From a virus, in IMG/VR virus record IMGVR_UViG_3300021961_000459, positions 1 to 28,621 of that record: a stretch of 28,621 bases of DNA; one strand, written 5' to 3'. Made by a program: the position numbers and the translations under genes. Shown one piece after another: positions 1 through 8,254 of this stretch. Below the pieces are notes generated by a model. That model did not search any database and had not been told where the DNA came from. It saw only the letters and a program-made list of their open reading frames with translations. Every line of letters starts with the position of its first letter. Within the stretch, counting starts at the first letter, position 1.

Positions 1-4
1 CTCC

Positions 5-784
5 TTAACGAACGTCATAATGGTATCCAGAAACAGAATATTCATCGTTGTTTCCTGGATAATCTGCTGGACTTTCACCCTCATATTCTGGGATGAGTCT
101 TTCTCCATCTTTTCTTGTTCCATATATGTGGAAGAAACAATCAATTGGCATTCCTCCCTGTGCCTGAAGATAGATTTTTTTCTCATCCATCCTCTTTACA
201 ATCACATCTTGGTGAGCACCAACCGGAGTTAGATTAACTGTAATTGTTGTCCAATCAACTAGTCCTTCCCAATAATCTGGTAAGATAATTTCTTTTTTAC
301 CAGTAACTCTTCCACGATAATAAACATCATTAGATGGACCTTCTGGACAAGTGTGTCTCAGTCTCCATCCTTCTTTTGTTGGATGCTTTATATCAAAGTT
401 TTTCTTTGCAGCGAGAATATGTCCCCCGCAATTTGATATAACATGTCCCTGTGCCAAAAGGTTTCCACCAACAGTTACGTTTGAGGCAGTATCAACAGCA
501 GACATAAATGCCGATGGACCAACTACTGCTAACGAATATGGATTATTTACTCCATAACACAGAGAACCAGGAATAGTAGGAGTCGGTGAATCCTCATTGG
601 TTAATGGTGCAATATTTACTGTTGCATATGGGAATGGAAAAGTAGTTGGTGATCCAAAAACAGATGGACCTTCGATCATTGATGATCCATTAACTTTTGT
701 TGGACCCTCTCCTGCAGCAGGACAAATTCCAACACCAACTTTTAATTGTCCTCCTATAACAGCGTCGTCTAAATTAAATGCCAT
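5..784 (-). CDS. Virion fibre-associated structural protein
   Basis: This 259-aa protein looks like a cyanophage virion or tail-fibre component. What is visible is a Gly/Pro/Ser-rich N-terminal half (about residues 1-125, with repeated VGG/GPS turns) and a conserved C-terminal beta-rich module (about 125-259). That module starts with a KKNFDIKHPTKEGWRLRH stretch and includes RGRV, LPDYWEGLVD and EGESPADYPGNNDEYSVSG. I recall this block at the ends of many marine phage fibre proteins, often next to intramolecular chaperone domains, but no S74-like chaperone is fused here. The start is supported by an AGGAG box about 7 nt upstream. It is the last gene in the window of the minus-strand virion operon, 10 nt after the spike-like gene. 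The virion role is fairly safe; the exact location in the particle is inferred. Confidence 0.7.
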   Translation of the reverse strand: MAFNLDDAVIGGQLKVGVGICPAAGEGPTKVNGSSMIEGPSVFGSPTTFPFPYATVNIAPLTNEDSPTPTIPGSLCYGVNNPYSLAVVGPSAFMSAVDTASNVTVGGNLLAQGHVISNCGGHILAAKKNFDIKHPTKEGWRLRHTCPEGPSNDVYYRGRVTGKKEIILPDYWEGLVDWTTITVNLTPVGAHQDVIVKRMDEKKIYLQAQGGMPIDCFFHIYGTRKDGERLIPEYEGESPADYPGNNDEYSVSGYHYDVR

Positions 785-794
785 TTGTTAACTC

Positions 795-1502
795 CTATCC
801 TGCAGAACTATTTGCTACTTGAATTTTTTGGTGTGCGTTTTTAGAATCTTTTAATGCACATGCATCACTCACTCCACGAATAATAGATGAATATATTTTC
901 ATTTGAGAGTTTGCAACAACTTCAGCAGATCCAGACGATGCCAACTTATAAAAGTTCTTTGCATTCATCAGCAATTTTTTAGAATCTGTCTCGATATTTT
1001 CTGTTGCTTTTAGTCTAATATTACCCTTGCTTCCTCCTTCACCAACAGCAATTAACTCAATATCAGTTGCTTGCATTCTAATTTTACCATTAGTTGCAAC
1101 AATTACAATATTACCATTAGCGGCATGAAGAAACATAGAATCTTCTGCTTCTTCATTTCTATGTCCACAAGTGACTTGGAAATTATTAGGACTTACTGAT
1201 GAAGTCCAACCCTTTCGTTGTCCATCACCATCCATAAAGAATTTATGATCTCCCTCATGGGTTTGGAGCATAACACCAGCAGTTACATCACCTGGTTTAT
1301 GAATATGTCCAAAGGATATTGATCCTTTGTCATTACCATATCTCAGTGCTGTATAATTTTCCTTTGCTGTATCTGTAGGATTATTAGAATTCCCAAAAGA
1401 GTTTGCCTCTTCACTACTAATTATACCATCATTATTCGCATCTATATTCTTTTTTAGTCTGTCATTGACTTTATTCTTAGAGGTGGGTGCTGGATTTGTC
1501 AT
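795..1502 (-). CDS. Baseplate spike-like beta-repeat protein with EF-hand loop
   Basis: This 235-aa protein is probably a tail spike or baseplate component. Residues 21-32 (DANNDGIISSEE) match the canonical EF-hand/dockerin calcium loop at positions 1, 3, 5, 6, 8 and 12. Residues from about 125 to 200 carry short alternating beta-strand repeats of the type NGNIVIVATNGKIRMQAT and GNIRLKATENI. These resemble the triple-stranded beta-helix of T4 gp5 C-terminus and VgrG/gpV spikes. It lies 2 nt after the 1652-aa gene and in the same operon as gp5, whose own sequence lacks such a beta-helix. I therefore infer that this could be the membrane-piercing needle as a separate chain. An alternative is a generic virion decoration protein. 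No strong Shine-Dalgarno is seen. Confidence 0.55.
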   Translation of the reverse strand: MTNPAPTSKNKVNDRLKKNIDANNDGIISSEEANSFGNSNNPTDTAKENYTALRYGNDKGSISFGHIHKPGDVTAGVMLQTHEGDHKFFMDGDGQRKGWTSSVSPNNFQVTCGHRNEEAEDSMFLHAANGNIVIVATNGKIRMQATDIELIAVGEGGSKGNIRLKATENIETDSKKLLMNAKNFYKLASSGSAEVVANSQMKIYSSIIRGVSDACALKDSKNAHQKIQVANSSAG

Positions 1503-1504
1503 GT

Positions 1505-4500
1505 TTAAATAAGATTTTCTGGAGTACCTGGAATATTGAGTCTTGGATCATTACTACGGATGTCTGTACCCTGTCTCTGAATTGCTGATGGAGGTGTAGT
1601 TACCTCAGCATCAATACTTTCTTGTAGTGTATCATAAACTTGTACAAGTTGTCCAGGGGTTTCATAAAGACCAGCATAACGAACGTTATCCTTATAGAAG
1701 ACGGCACCATAGTAAGGTCTTCCTCTATAGTATCCAGTCTGTTTGAGACCAACCAAATCAGTAACCTGAATCAGTTTGTCTGGATCATCAAGGATAGCGA
1801 TAGGATCTCTAATAACTTCAAATATTGGTCTAAATTCAGCATTAACTCCAGTGAGAGACGGCATAGTAATTTCGGGATACGTTGTATATCCAATCGCTGG
1901 AGTATCAACATTCACTCTTACAATTCTACCAAAACTATCACATTCATATGAAAGTTCTATACCATTGCTTGGTGTGACTTTAATTTGATCTACTCCACAA
2001 TTGTAATTAATTCCTGGATTAATAACTTCTATGGCAGCTAACCTCAAAGTAGCTGGATATCCTGGTCCAGGTGTGATTGGGAATCCATTTCCAGGATCAT
2101 CAACAATTACTTTACAAATTCTACCTTTTCCAATAACTTCTTTTGGACAAGGTGGTGGAATCAAAATTGCAGATATTCCCATAGGATTTGTTGACCAAGG
2201 TTCTGATATGCCAGAATCAACGGAAACTTGTGTTGTGATGTCGATTTCCACTCCTGTTGGGTTTTGTTGGAATCCTGTGTTAGAGAGTCTAATATTAAAC
2301 AATTCAATTTCTACAGTTCTCTTTCCCGCTGAAGCATTAAATTCTAAGTAACGAAGTTCACCAGCACCCAATAGTCCTTCATATATTTTAAGTTCAGCAA
2401 CTTTTTCACCGTCAACTCTAACAATTGCTGCATCATCAACATTCCCTCTAATTTTATATCTACCACTCACAGGAAAATCAACATTATTCCATCTAAATAA
2501 CCAACTTCTTCCCTGAATTTCCTCACTAGGAAATGAATTTACATTCTGCAAAAGGGGAGATATCATGCCTGGAATATAGTTTGCAATTTCTGTTGGTCCA
2601 TCATAAACAGTGCCACCTCTGGTTGTTCCTGATTTGAGACCAGTAGGAGGTCCCTCAGGAATAATGAATTTGCATTTATTACCATCGAGTTTATAGAATT
2701 TTCCAATGCTACACGAAGCAATAATATCAGTAAAATCATTGTCTGTTGCATCTTCCATCTCAACAACACTTTCACCTCTATTCCTCAATACAATATTCCT
2801 AGTAGCATTTTTGGGTATTCTACCCCACTTTGGATCGGCAAGAAATTGTTTCATTTTTTCGCCAATGAGACCTGGAAAATCGTTTTCCAAATAGTATCTA
2901 ATATCAGAATCACTAAATCCTTGTGCTTTTGCATTGGGATAATCAACTCCATACCCGAAGTATTGATCACCACCCCTACCAGATTCATCAGCAGTTCCTT
3001 GAGAGTAATCAAAACCTTTCATACTCTTAACAACATTCTTTGCATTACTAGTCATGACCACATCATACTCAACACCAACCTGCAAATTACGAGTCACTGT
3101 TTCATTGAGTTGAGCACCTTTGTATTGTTTGCCAAAAGAAAATTGTCCTACCATCTCAATTGTATTTGCATAATCTGCTGCAGAAGTAATTTTAAAAGTG
3201 ACATCTTTAAATTCTGCTTGTTGTGTTGGTTTTGTAATCCAATCTTTGGTACTAAAAACTACTTTTTCTACATTTTCATAGGTTTTTGTTATACCATTTT
3301 CAACTTCGACTGTGATTTTATGAAGTCCTTCTTGTAGGAATATTTTTTTAACCTTGGGATTGTTTTCTCTCCAGTTATAAATTAGTCCACCTTCGATGTC
3401 CTCAATTCCACTTCTTCTTTGGAATCCATCCCCACCTCTTGTATTTACAAGAGAAGTTGGAATATAATTTGCCTGCATTACAGGTATTCCATCGATCAAT
3501 ATTCTTCCAGCATTATCTACCGTAGATTTAAAACCATAATATCCATTATATGGAATCTCAACATCCCATTCATTTCTATACACAATACCACCACTATCTG
3601 ACCCAGGAATAGAAAGTGGTGCAACTGGAGAAATAGCATATCGATTCATAAAATCGCTCCATCTATCTCCGCCAGAAGGATTTCTAGTAAATGTAACTGG
3701 ATACCATTTCTCTTTAGAATTTGGGAATCTTGTTGTCCAGATAGGATTATTTGGACATCTTCCTTCAGAAATAGGTTTTGGTTCTTGAGGAATAGGTGGG
3801 AAAGGTGCATCGATTGTCAATGCAACACCCATTGGATTTTCATTCCAAGACTTACTAGAAACAATTTCTACTTCATTAAAAGTAGAACTAATATTAATAG
3901 CAAGAGCCATTGGATTTCTTCCTCCAAGAGGATTCCCACTGATTTGAGTTAACTCTGCTCTGATTCTATATTTTCCAGCTTTAAAGAATTTTGTATAGGT
4001 ACTCTTTCCTGTGCTTTTACCTTCACCTCTTCTCCCATTACCTCCACCCACATATGTGAATCCTTGCTTTCTAATGATAACCTCATCTCCACCCTGTTCG
4101 ATGTCACGCAATCCATTTCCAATTTCCTTTGCCCCGCCACCATCTCTATTACCAATATAGATTACAACATCGTCGTCCACACCCACTTCGATATTATAAT
4201 TTCCATCAGTAGGAAACTCAATATATTCCCATCGAATAACATGCGTTCCAGCAAAATCAGAATTTTGTGCTTGCTTACTTCTTGGATCAAAAGGAAGAAT
4301 TCCATATCGATTTATAAACGCAGCATCTCTACCAGCACCAGGATCAATTCTCCAAAGTGCTCTATCTGCCTTATCAATGTAGTCAGCAGTGTTAAAAATA
4401 ACCTTTGTTACTTCAGAACTACTACTTGAGGAATATTTTGGTTTTGGTCTCTCTGTTGCAACAAATTTGCATTTGTTTCCAGATATTTTAATAAATTTTC

Positions 4501-6463
4501 CACAACTTGCAGATATAGTAAGATCTGACCAGTCTTCATCCGTTGCATCTTCTGTCTCGATGATACTTTCACCTCTATTTCTTAATCTAACATTTCTGTT
4601 ATTGTTCGTAGGAATTTTACCCCACTTTGGATCCGAAAGAACTTTTTGCATCTTTGGACCAATAAGTCCAGGAAAATCGTTTTCCAAATAGTATCTAATA
4701 TCGGAGTCACTAAATCCCTCGGACTTTGCTTTTGGGTAGTCAACTTCATATCCAAAATAAACTCCAGCATTATCTTGATTACCTTGGGAGTAATCAAAAC
4801 CAATCATACTCTTAACGATATTCTTTGCGTTACTAATGATTGTTACATCATATTCTTTTCCAAACTCTATAGTTTTTGTTATTGTTTCGTTTATATTTGC
4901 TGCCTTATACTGTTTACCAATATCAATACCAAGTTCTGGTATCAATATTCTATTTGCATATTCAGCTTCGGTTTTTATATTAAACGTAATTTCATTCGAA
5001 GTGCATCCTTCGGTACTATTTTGTACTACAATCTTTTCTTTAATCGGAGCATTTATGAGATCGACTCTAATTCTATGAACTCCAGACTCAATATTTCTTT
5101 TAATAGGTTGTGGAGTTCCATTAAATTTTTGAAGATCTGCAACTTTTTGATTATCAAGATAAAGAGTCGCTACGTTGTCACATAAACCCTTAAAAATATA
5201 ATCTCCTTTATAAGGAAAATCTTCTTCCCACTCGATTGTAAAAGGAATGCTTGCATAATCACTTCCTGGAACGTTCGATGGTGGAACAGGAGAGATTGCA
5301 TTCTGATTCATAAAGTCACTCCACGGACTTTTACTATCAGGAAGCCTTCCCCAATTAGGATCGGCAAGGATCTCTTTCATCTTTGGACCGATAAGTCCCT
5401 TAAAATCATTTTCTAGATAATATCTAACTTCAGAATCAGTGTAACCTTGATTCTTTGCGTTCTGATAATCTACTCCATACCCAAAATATTGATCTCCACC
5501 ACGACCAATAGAATCAGAAGATCCTGGAGAGTAATCAAATCCAACCATGCTTCGGAGACTTTGATTACCATAATAAGATACACTATGTACAGTTCTTGTT
5601 TTTTTTGTCGAAGAAGTAACAGCAATTGGTGTATTTTTTCTTGCTGTCCACCAATTATAAATTGTTGCTGAATTAACATCAACACTAGTTCCACCTTTTA
5701 GCAACTGAAGATAATCTTGATATCTTTGTATTTCTAGTCTGACAGGATCGTTATCAAAGTTTGCATATAAAGTTGGATCCCATTCTCCAATATCTTTACC
5801 TTCCGCATTATATCTTCTACCAGCACTGACTTTTGGTGGAGCAAAAGATACAAGATCATACTCCTCAAAGTCATCTTCTTGGTCAAACACTTCAAAAGTG
5901 CGAGTAAAAGTACAATCTGGATATTTAGGATCCCCAACAAGAATAGATCTTACAACTGCACCAGCAGCAATTCCATATGGATCCAATACAGTTGTAACGG
6001 GTGCATATTTGTATCCCCATCCACCATCAATTAAATCAACAGCAAGTAAAGATCCATCATTACCAAAAACTGGATTGGCAACGGCACCAACTCCACCACC
6101 ACCACTAAAAATAACTTTTGTTGGTCTCTCTTGAAAAACTTCTGGTTTAATATTTGTTCCCGATCCACCATCTCCAAAAGATCCAACAGGAGTATCTCCA
6201 TAGATATCGAGTCCAGTTACCCCATCACAATTTTCAGAAGAACTTGATGGCAATAAGTCTTTTGGTGTTAATGCATTAACCTCATTAATATTTAAATATT
6301 TTATTATATCTCTATTTTTAAAAACAAAAGTTGTTCCAGGATTTAATTTTGCATATACATTTGCTTCGTGCAAAGTAACATCTGATACGAATCCCCTTTC
6401 AGGATCAACATATCCAACTCTAATATCTTTTTTTGATGCTGATCCAAAGATATCAAACGACAT
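1505..6463 (-). CDS. Giant virion structural protein with four PA14-like modules
   Basis: The longest gene in the window encodes 1652 aa. Four beta-sandwich modules of PA14 type recur at about residues 405-475, 741-845, 958-1060 and 1315-1395. Each has a pattern like EWEEDFPYKGDYIFKGLCDN ... LYLDNQKV ... GVHRIRVDL. Such modules usually bind carbohydrate or act as spacers in surface proteins. Between them a second unit with a GFDYSxG / QYFGYGVDY / RYYLENDFxGLIG core occurs three times (about 307, 554 and 1149). Two W-x-x-NPMG motifs and a Ser6 run are also present. Gly-rich GGWGY-type repeats mark the N-terminus and similar ones the C-terminus. An AAAGGG box precedes the ATG, and a T4-late-like box lies 40 nt upstream. 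A tail or baseplate appendage binding cell-surface glycans is an inference. Confidence 0.7.
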   Translation of the reverse strand: MSFDIFGSASKKDIRVGYVDPERGFVSDVTLHEANVYAKLNPGTTFVFKNRDIIKYLNINEVNALTPKDLLPSSSSENCDGVTGLDIYGDTPVGSFGDGGSGTNIKPEVFQERPTKVIFSGGGGVGAVANPVFGNDGSLLAVDLIDGGWGYKYAPVTTVLDPYGIAAGAVVRSILVGDPKYPDCTFTRTFEVFDQEDDFEEYDLVSFAPPKVSAGRRYNAEGKDIGEWDPTLYANFDNDPVRLEIQRYQDYLQLLKGGTSVDVNSATIYNWWTARKNTPIAVTSSTKKTRTVHSVSYYGNQSLRSMVGFDYSPGSSDSIGRGGDQYFGYGVDYQNAKNQGYTDSEVRYYLENDFKGLIGPKMKEILADPNWGRLPDSKSPWSDFMNQNAISPVPPSNVPGSDYASIPFTIEWEEDFPYKGDYIFKGLCDNVATLYLDNQKVADLQKFNGTPQPIKRNIESGVHRIRVDLINAPIKEKIVVQNSTEGCTSNEITFNIKTEAEYANRILIPELGIDIGKQYKAANINETITKTIEFGKEYDVTIISNAKNIVKSMIGFDYSQGNQDNAGVYFGYEVDYPKAKSEGFSDSDIRYYLENDFPGLIGPKMQKVLSDPKWGKIPTNNNRNVRLRNRGESIIETEDATDEDWSDLTISASCGKFIKISGNKCKFVATERPKPKYSSSSSSEVTKVIFNTADYIDKADRALWRIDPGAGRDAAFINRYGILPFDPRSKQAQNSDFAGTHVIRWEYIEFPTDGNYNIEVGVDDDVVIYIGNRDGGGAKEIGNGLRDIEQGGDEVIIRKQGFTYVGGGNGRRGEGKSTGKSTYTKFFKAGKYRIRAELTQISGNPLGGRNPMALAINISSTFNEVEIVSSKSWNENPMGVALTIDAPFPPIPQEPKPISEGRCPNNPIWTTRFPNSKEKWYPVTFTRNPSGGDRWSDFMNRYAISPVAPLSIPGSDSGGIVYRNEWDVEIPYNGYYGFKSTVDNAGRILIDGIPVMQANYIPTSLVNTRGGDGFQRRSGIEDIEGGLIYNWRENNPKVKKIFLQEGLHKITVEVENGITKTYENVEKVVFSTKDWITKPTQQAEFKDVTFKITSAADYANTIEMVGQFSFGKQYKGAQLNETVTRNLQVGVEYDVVMTSNAKNVVKSMKGFDYSQGTADESGRGGDQYFGYGVDYPNAKAQGFSDSDIRYYLENDFPGLIGEKMKQFLADPKWGRIPKNATRNIVLRNRGESVVEMEDATDNDFTDIIASCSIGKFYKLDGNKCKFIIPEGPPTGLKSGTTRGGTVYDGPTEIANYIPGMISPLLQNVNSFPSEEIQGRSWLFRWNNVDFPVSGRYKIRGNVDDAAIVRVDGEKVAELKIYEGLLGAGELRYLEFNASAGKRTVEIELFNIRLSNTGFQQNPTGVEIDITTQVSVDSGISEPWSTNPMGISAILIPPPCPKEVIGKGRICKVIVDDPGNGFPITPGPGYPATLRLAAIEVINPGINYNCGVDQIKVTPSNGIELSYECDSFGRIVRVNVDTPAIGYTTYPEITMPSLTGVNAEFRPIFEVIRDPIAILDDPDKLIQVTDLVGLKQTGYYRGRPYYGAVFYKDNVRYAGLYETPGQLVQVYDTLQESIDAEVTTPPSAIQRQGTDIRSNDPRLNIPGTPENLI
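2725..3027 (-). repeat. Internal coding repeat, copy C of the giant virion protein
   Basis: This is the third copy of the GFDYSxG ... RYYLENDFPGLIG ... DPKWGRIP ... RNRGESVVEMEDATD unit, starting near residue 1149. It resembles copy B along its full length and copy A over its first 70 residues. Boundaries are approximate. Confidence 0.75.
4528..4811 (-). repeat. Internal coding repeat, copy B of the giant virion protein
   Basis: This copy starts near residue 554. It lacks the GRGGDQ residues present in copies A and C but keeps YFGYEVDY, RYYLENDFPGLIGPKM and RNRGESIIETEDATDED. Boundaries are approximate. Confidence 0.75.
5343..5551 (-). repeat. Internal coding repeat, copy A of the giant virion protein
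   Basis: This copy starts near residue 307 and ends after NWGRLP. The RNRGES tail found in copies B and C is missing; the sequence passes directly to SPWSDFMNQNAISPV, a motif that recurs before the third PA14-like module as WSDFMNRYAISPV. Confidence 0.7.
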
Positions 6464-6502
6464 ACCCTTTCTATACTTTATTATTTTCGTATTTCATAAT
6501 CA

Positions 6503-6510
6503 TATTTATC
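6503..6510 (-). promoter_or_regulatory. Putative T4-type late promoter box
   Basis: On the minus strand this reads GATAAATA, 7 of 8 bases of the T4 late consensus TATAAATA. It abuts the gp5 stop codon and lies 40 nt before the start of the 1652-aa gene. This spacing suits independent late expression of the downstream virion genes. Confidence 0.45.
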
Positions 6511-8022
6511 TTACTGAGCAAGGTTAACATTCGGTTGTGAAGAGGTTGGAGTAGCAAATGGAGTATCTTTTTTAGGTTCTAATGGAGGTTCGTTTTCTCT
6601 ATTAGATGCATTCTCAACAGATTTATTACTTGGTTCTGCAGAATCTGGTTGTGCCTGTCCACCAGTTGCCAAAGTATAAAAATCTGAAACTGAAACATTA
6701 GGTGATAATTCACACCCAAAAATATTTAATTTAAGATTCTCAAAGTTGAGGGCAGCTGTGATACTGGTAGTAATTCCATTAATTAAAGACGAAATATCTC
6801 CAAGAACACCGCTTATCCCAGCAAGTTCTTCCTGAACATCTTCTAAAAAATTGTTTATATTATTAAGCAAATTATTATTTGCTTCGTTAATTTGGTCTTT
6901 ACTAGAATAAAGAACTTTTCCTACCATATCTTCAGCAGAACACATTGGAACATTCGGTTTTCTTTTAACCGCACTGTTTAAAGGATCATTAACATTATCT
7001 CGTGCCTTTTGTTCTGCATTTTTTATATCCAAAATATCATCAAGTATTCCTTGGATTAAAGCACATAGACCATTTGTAATTTTATTATATAAACACAATA
7101 TTAGTTCAGTAATTAACTCTTTAATATCGGCAAACTTTGCTCTCATATGAGAGGGTAATGCTGCTACAATCTTAGTAAGTTGTTCATTTAAAACCTTCAT
7201 AACATACTCCATAACCTTATCAAGGAGTATTTTCATATACTTTGCAATTTCGCAAGCAGCATCTGAAATAATTTTTTGTATGTCATCGATAACTGAAGAA
7301 ACTGCATCAATATAACTTGAGATCGCACTCAAGTAACCATTTAACTTTTCGGTCAGATTATCAATAGTTGTCTGAATTGCTTTTGTTGCAGAAGAAACAG
7401 TATTATCTGGTTTTAATTCTACAACTTTTTCTCTTATTCTTGTTTCTAATTTTACATCACCTGCAGATAATCTGTGGATACTATCTGGGTCCTCAATTGT
7501 TGCTCCAGTCGTAGCACCAGTAGTAACAAGACCTTCATCAGGAACTACCTCTTTTCTTGTTCCCTCTTTTGGTACTCTACCTTCTGCAAAACCACTAGTC
7601 GGAGCAAAGTTAGATTCATTATTACCAATTGTCTTTTTTAATTCTATCTGGGCATTAGTTCCCAAAACTCCCATGATGACAGGAACTTCTTGTTCCTGTC
7701 CATCAAGAAAAAATCCAAATACAAAATTGCCCTGACGAAGATTTGGAGTTTGAGATGATTTAGTTTGCCCACCACCTGCAGTGATAGGATACATAACATT
7801 TGCCCAAGGAAGATATTGAGACTCAATAGTTTCCTCTTCCCTATCATGGATTCCCATGATACGAACTTTATATCTTCTACCCCATCCAGGAATAGAATTT
7901 TTGTCCTCAAATTTTCCTGGGAGAATGTTATCTCTCCACTCGGAATCATCAGCGATCTGTCCGATCCACCAATAAAAATTATTACCTAAGAACCCAGAGT
8001 TAAATAATGCTCCTCCTTCCAT
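6511..8022 (-). CDS. gp5: Baseplate hub subunit gp5 (OB-fold, no lysozyme domain)
   Basis: This 503-aa protein carries the N-terminal OB-fold of the T4 gp5 hub (about residues 10-150). It shows NNFYWWIGQIADD, RRYKVRIMGIH, LPWANVMYPIT and NFVFGFFLDGQEQEVPVIMGVLG, which parallel the T4 gp5 segments around LPWMSVIQPIT and YGHFLD. After residue 200 the protein is mostly predicted helical and hydrophilic (to about 420), with a Pro/Asn-rich tail. Neither the T4 lysozyme domain nor the gp5 beta-helix repeats are visible, so it is a shortened functional variant. The start ATG overlaps the cp12 stop (TGATG), which implies coupled translation. It assembles with the gp27-like hub protein encoded two genes upstream. 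Confidence 0.8.
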   Translation of the reverse strand: MEGGALFNSGFLGNNFYWWIGQIADDSEWRDNILPGKFEDKNSIPGWGRRYKVRIMGIHDREEETIESQYLPWANVMYPITAGGGQTKSSQTPNLRQGNFVFGFFLDGQEQEVPVIMGVLGTNAQIELKKTIGNNESNFAPTSGFAEGRVPKEGTRKEVVPDEGLVTTGATTGATIEDPDSIHRLSAGDVKLETRIREKVVELKPDNTVSSATKAIQTTIDNLTEKLNGYLSAISSYIDAVSSVIDDIQKIISDAACEIAKYMKILLDKVMEYVMKVLNEQLTKIVAALPSHMRAKFADIKELITELILCLYNKITNGLCALIQGILDDILDIKNAEQKARDNVNDPLNSAVKRKPNVPMCSAEDMVGKVLYSSKDQINEANNNLLNNINNFLEDVQEELAGISGVLGDISSLINGITTSITAALNFENLKLNIFGCELSPNVSVSDFYTLATGGQAQPDSAEPSNKSVENASNRENEPPLEPKKDTPFATPTSSQPNVNLAQ

Positions 8023-8234
8023 CAGTCGTCATACACTCGACACTCTAATGCTTCTGGATTTGCATCACAGTACAACTCCAGAGGAGTTGGATCATGATGA
8101 TCTTCTGGATGACGCTCTGCGTATGCTCTCAACTCTTCCAATTCTCCCTCTGTATGACGACGCATTTGCGGAGATAAAGTTGGATCATCAAGTATCTCTC
8201 TATCTTTTTGAATGTGCTTTTCGATGCTTTCCAT
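8022..8234 (-). CDS. cp12: CP12-like Calvin cycle inhibitor
   Basis: This 70-aa protein matches phage and cyanobacterial CP12, the redox-controlled linker that ties up GAPDH and phosphoribulokinase and so slows the Calvin cycle. The C-terminal signature is intact: LELYCDANPEALECRVYDD, with Cys56 and Cys65 spaced C-x8-C as in the GAPDH-binding hairpin. The N-terminal Cys pair found in many host CP12 proteins is absent; only a charged helical segment (about 2-42) is present. The start was set at the ATG at 8234, because upstream codons in this frame only mirror the end of the gp27-like gene and begin with TTG. It sits between the gp27-like gene (20-nt gap) and gp5 (TGATG overlap), an unusual place for a metabolic gene. 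Confidence 0.88.
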   Translation of the reverse strand: MESIEKHIQKDREILDDPTLSPQMRRHTEGELEELRAYAERHPEDHHDPTPLELYCDANPEALECRVYDD

Positions 8235-8254
8235 ATGTGTTAATCTGCAAAGGA

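Noticed and set aside
2846-3337. Plus-strand open frames of up to 163 codons opposite the 1652-aa gene
   Set aside because: They are antisense to repeated coding modules and have hydrophobic, low-complexity translations typical of shadows.
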